A stretch of 33,237 nt of DNA, from positions 1 to 33,237 of the forward strand of contig CAYVQF010000060.1 of NCBI GenBank assembly GCA_964454015.1, given 5' to 3'. Below the pieces are notes generated by a model. It saw nothing but the letters and a program-made list of their open reading frames with translations. It searched no databases and was not told the origin of the DNA. The position numbers and the translations under genes were made by a program. This stretch comes from CAYVQF01 sp964454015 (GTDB taxonomy: Bacteria > Myxococcota_A > Bradymonadia > UBA4248). Below, in pieces: positions 30,448-33,237 of the stretch (position 1 is its first letter; each line of letters begins with the position of its first letter).

Positions 30448-33144
30448 ATGGAATTCCTACACAGCCTCAACCTCGACTACCTGAGCCAATTGGAGGCGAC
30501 CCTCGCGCGTGATCCCGAGGCGGTGCCCCCAGAGTGGCGGGCGCTCATTGCTGAAGAAGGGGCGCGCAACGGGGCGCAGGCCACGGCGGAACAAGAGGGG
30601 GCTGCCAAACAGGTGCGCATCGGCCAAGTGGTCAACGCCTTTCGTGTCCACGGGCACCGGCGCGCCCACCTCGACCCGCTTGGACTCGCGGCGCGACCGA
30701 CGCTGAGCGTCTTGGCCCCCGAGACCTGGGGCTTCACCCAGGAGGATCTGGACCAGACCTTTTCCACGGCGTCGCTCTTCGGCCCCCAGTCCATGACCTT
30801 GCGCGCGCTCCTTTCCTTCCTCGATGAGACCTATTGTCGGACCATTGGTTGCGAGGTCATGCACCTGAGCGACCTGGAGGCCCGCGACTGGCTCCTGGAG
30901 CGCTGCGAGAGCACGCGCAACCACTGCGATCTCGACACGGACACGCAGCGCTTCATCTTGGAGGAGCTCTGCGCCGCAGAGGCCTTCGAGACCTTCCTCC
31001 ACACCAAGTTCATTGGGGCCAAGCGCTTCTCTCTCGAAGGTGGCGAGGCACTCCTTCCGATGTTGTCGCTCCTCATGGACGAAGCGGCGCAGCATGGTGC
31101 CAGGGCCTTCGTGTTGGGGATGGCCCATCGCGGGCGGCTCAATGTGCTCGTCAACTTGGGATGCAAGGCACGGCAGCAGGTCTTTCGCGAGTTCGCTGAC
31201 CTCCAGCCCCAGGCCTTTTTGGGACGGGGCGATGTCAAGTACCACCTCGGCTGCCGGCACCAACTGGCGACGCGAAGCGGTCATCTGGTGGACTTCACCC
31301 TCACCTTCAACCCCAGCCACCTGGAGTTCATCAACCCCGTAGTCGAAGGGATCGCCCGGGCGCGCCAGGATCTGAGCCCTGGGGGAGCGCACCGGGTCGT
31401 GCCCGTGCTCATCCACGGCGATGCCGCTTTCATCGGTCAAGGTGTGGTCGCCGAGACGCTGAACCTGATGCATCTCGAGGGCTATCGCACGGGCGGCACC
31501 TTGCACATCGTCATCAACAACCAGCTCGGCTTCACCACGGACCCGCGCGACTCTCGTTCTTCGGCCTACTGCACGGATATCGCCAAGATGAACGAGGTGC
31601 CCGTGTTCCATGTCAACGGGGAGGACCCCGAGGCGGTGGTGCACGTTTCGCGGATTGCCGCTGCCTTTAGGCAGCGTTTTGCCCGGGATGTGATCATCGA
31701 TCTGGTGTGCTTCCGCCGCTATGGTCACAACGAAAGCGACGAGCCGCGCTTTACCCAGCCGCTGCTCTACCGCGCCATCGAAGCGCACCCCAAGGTGCAC
31801 ATGGTCTATCGCGATCACCTGGCTCGCCAGGGGCGCGTGGCGGTGGATCCAGCGGAGATCCTCGCTCGGCAGCAAGCCATGCTCGAGGCTGAGCTGCAGG
31901 CGGCGCTGGCCGAGACGCGCCCTGGGCCACAGGCGCCCTTGCCCTGTGGCAGCGACGCCGATCATCTGTGGGATGCCTGTGTGCCCGAGGTGGCGACGGC
32001 CGTCGCGGCGCCTGAGATCAGCGCCTTGCTGACCCACTTGGCGACGGTGCCCGCAGGCTTCAAAGCCCACCGCGTGGTTCAGCGCGTCGCCGACCAGCGC
32101 CAGCGGGCGCGAGACGAGGGCTTGCCTCTGGATTGGGCCACGGCGGAGCTCTTGGCCTATGGCTCGCTGCTGCGTGCCGGTTATGCCGTGCGCCTCTCGG
32201 GGCAGGATGTGCAGCGTGGCACTTTCAGCCACCGCCACGCGGTGTGGATCGATCAAGAGAGTGAAGGGCGACACATTCCTTTGGCGCAGCTCGGGGCGGG
32301 ACAGGGGCCCTTCCGGGTCTTCAATTCGCCCCTCTCCGAGGCCGGGGTCTTGGGCTTCGAGTTTGGTTATGCCGCCGAAGGATCCCAGACCCTGGTGGTG
32401 TGGGAGGCCCAGTTCGGCGATTTTGCCAACGGCGCCCAGGTGATCACGGATCAGTTCATTTCGGCGAGCGAGGACAAGTGGGGGATTCTGTCGCCCGTGG
32501 TCCTGCTGCTGCCCCACGGCTATGAAGGACAAGGGCCGGACCACTCTTCGGCGCGCCTCGAGCGCTTCTTGCAGTTATGCGCCGAAGACAACATCCAGGT
32601 CTGCAACCTCACGACGCCAGCGCAGTTCTTCCACGCGCTGCGGCGCCAAGTCTTGCGCCCCTTTCCCAAGCCCCTGGTGGTGATGTCACCCAAGAGTCTG
32701 CTGCGGCACAAGGAGGCGGTCTCGCCGTGGGAGGCTTTTACCGAGGCAGGCTTCGCTCGGGTCTTGGGCGATGAGCACGTCGAGGCCGACGCCGTGCGGC
32801 GCGTGGTCTTGTGTTCGGGGCACGTCTATTACGATCTCCTCGAGGCGCGGCGCGACCACCGTCGGCACGACGTCGCTCTGGTCCGTCTCGAGCAGCTCTA
32901 TCCCTTCCCGGCTGAGGCGCTGCGCGCCGCCGTGGCGCGCTTCCCCCGGCGCGAACAGGTGGTGTGGTGTCAGGAAGAACCCCAGAACATGGGAGCCTAC
33001 AGCTTCTTGCTCAGCCGCTTGCCAGCCATCAGCCCCGAGATCCAGTGGGTGAGTCGCGAGGCCTCGGCCAGCACGGCCACGGGGTCGCCCAAGGCGCATC
33101 GCATCGAGCAAGAGGCCCTGGTGCGCGAGGCCTTGGCTCTCTAG
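30448..33144 (+). CDS. sucA: 2-oxoglutarate dehydrogenase E1 component
   Basis: The 898-aa protein is the thiamine-diphosphate-dependent E1 of the 2-oxoglutarate dehydrogenase complex, which decarboxylates 2-oxoglutarate and passes the succinyl group to the lipoyl arm of E2 in the TCA cycle. Family motifs are clear and in order: 'MAHRGRLNVLVN', 'GDVKYHLG', 'NPSHLEFINPVVEG', 'HGDAAFIGQG', 'NNQLGFTTDPRDSRSS', 'FHVNGEDPEAV', 'RYGHNESDEP', and near the end 'WCQEEPQNMGAY'. The N-terminus (LHSLNLDYLSQL) is the short segment thought to dock E2. The length is a little below the common 930. A GGAG lies seven bases before the ATG. The E2 gene (sucB) often follows, but the window shows instead a convergent gene, so sucB is not directly downstream. 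Confidence 0.97.
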   Translation: MEFLHSLNLDYLSQLEATLARDPEAVPPEWRALIAEEGARNGAQATAEQEGAAKQVRIGQVVNAFRVHGHRRAHLDPLGLAARPTLSVLAPETWGFTQEDLDQTFSTASLFGPQSMTLRALLSFLDETYCRTIGCEVMHLSDLEARDWLLERCESTRNHCDLDTDTQRFILEELCAAEAFETFLHTKFIGAKRFSLEGGEALLPMLSLLMDEAAQHGARAFVLGMAHRGRLNVLVNLGCKARQQVFREFADLQPQAFLGRGDVKYHLGCRHQLATRSGHLVDFTLTFNPSHLEFINPVVEGIARARQDLSPGGAHRVVPVLIHGDAAFIGQGVVAETLNLMHLEGYRTGGTLHIVINNQLGFTTDPRDSRSSAYCTDIAKMNEVPVFHVNGEDPEAVVHVSRIAAAFRQRFARDVIIDLVCFRRYGHNESDEPRFTQPLLYRAIEAHPKVHMVYRDHLARQGRVAVDPAEILARQQAMLEAELQAALAETRPGPQAPLPCGSDADHLWDACVPEVATAVAAPEISALLTHLATVPAGFKAHRVVQRVADQRQRARDEGLPLDWATAELLAYGSLLRAGYAVRLSGQDVQRGTFSHRHAVWIDQESEGRHIPLAQLGAGQGPFRVFNSPLSEAGVLGFEFGYAAEGSQTLVVWEAQFGDFANGAQVITDQFISASEDKWGILSPVVLLLPHGYEGQGPDHSSARLERFLQLCAEDNIQVCNLTTPAQFFHALRRQVLRPFPKPLVVMSPKSLLRHKEAVSPWEAFTEAGFARVLGDEHVEADAVRRVVLCSGHVYYDLLEARRDHRRHDVALVRLEQLYPFPAEALRAAVARFPRREQVVWCQEEPQNMGAYSFLLSRLPAISPEIQWVSREASASTATGSPKAHRIEQEALVREALAL

Positions 33145-33151
33145 CGAAGGA

Positions 33152-33237
33152 TCACGCCGCGCTCAGGTCTGCGCGGCGCAAGTGGGCTAGGAGCGTGTAG
33201 ATCAATGGACAAGCCCCAGCGATCAGCAGCGCCAGCA
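33152..33237 (-). CDS. C-terminal end of a membrane protein (cut by window edge)
   Basis: On the minus strand one frame reads a hydrophobic segment (LALLIAGACPLIYTLLAHL) and then a short basic tail ending in a TGA at 33152-33154. A membrane helix closing with positive charges is a normal protein end, and the gap to the sucA stop is only seven bases, as for a tail-to-tail pair. Only 27 residues are visible, so the family cannot be told. Confidence 0.45.
   Translation of the reverse strand, partial: LALLIAGACPLIYTLLAHLRRADLSAA
33155..33178. repeat. Perfect eight-base hairpin between convergent genes
   Basis: CGCCGCGC (33155-33162), TCAGGTCT, GCGCGGCG (33171-33178). It lies just after sucA and inside the last codons of the convergent partial gene. 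It has no T-run, but could help end the sucA transcript. Confidence 0.45.

Overview
This is a GC-rich, densely packed bacterial window with 20 complete protein genes and one gene cut by the right edge. Several features point to a deltaproteobacterial lineage, most likely Myxococcota (perhaps Bradymonadales-like): a eukaryote-type Ser/Thr kinase with a Cys-rich exterior, an FHA-GAF-cyclase, repeated 'CGDG..D...CDDG..NG.YG.C..DC' cysteine modules, RTX-type repeats on a lipoprotein, and very many lipoproteins. The species cannot be named from the sequence. No tRNA, rRNA, insertion sequence or CRISPR array was found.

Layout. 1-38 is the right half of an intrinsic terminator cut by the window edge. 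178-4095 holds a membrane Ser/Thr kinase with Sel1-like repeats, followed by an FHA-GAF-class III cyclase. 4137-13213 is a tight five-gene block on the plus strand: DUF58 protein, membrane transglutaminase, MoxR ATPase, exported helical-repeat (TPR-like) protein and exported MORN/YwqK-repeat protein. It ends at a hairpin terminator (13344-13363). Then come an S9 peptidase lipoprotein and an APH-like kinase, facing a HerA-like ATPase on the minus strand. 18657-22844 carries two lipoproteins: a large Cys-repeat/RTX protein and an amidohydrolase. The second ends in a CTAG shared with the stop of a convergent YceI-like gene.

23396-24070 is the one long stretch without a gene (675 bp). It is not empty: it holds a series of strong inverted repeats, several nested or back to back, then an inverted repeat of operator type and the most AT-rich patch in the window, ahead of an endonuclease/exonuclease/phosphatase lipoprotein with a 24-bp tandem repeat. 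It is the best candidate here for something undescribed, either a structured RNA or a small non-coding mobile element.

After that come a protein joining an OapA/M23-N-like domain to a FliO domain (with no other flagellar gene in view), a divergent Hsp33 with an intact CxC-x30-CxxC zinc switch, an iron-sulfur flavoprotein-like reductase, a convergent WYL-domain protein, a divergently transcribed HAD 5'-nucleotidase, and the 2-oxoglutarate dehydrogenase E1 gene. The right edge clips the 3' end of a minus-strand membrane protein.

Themes: phospho-signalling joined to cyclic-nucleotide output (left), envelope chaperone/assembly machinery (the MoxR-DUF58-transglutaminase block), surface lipoproteins (centre) and redox/central metabolism (right). 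All function calls rest on motifs read by eye; no database search was run.
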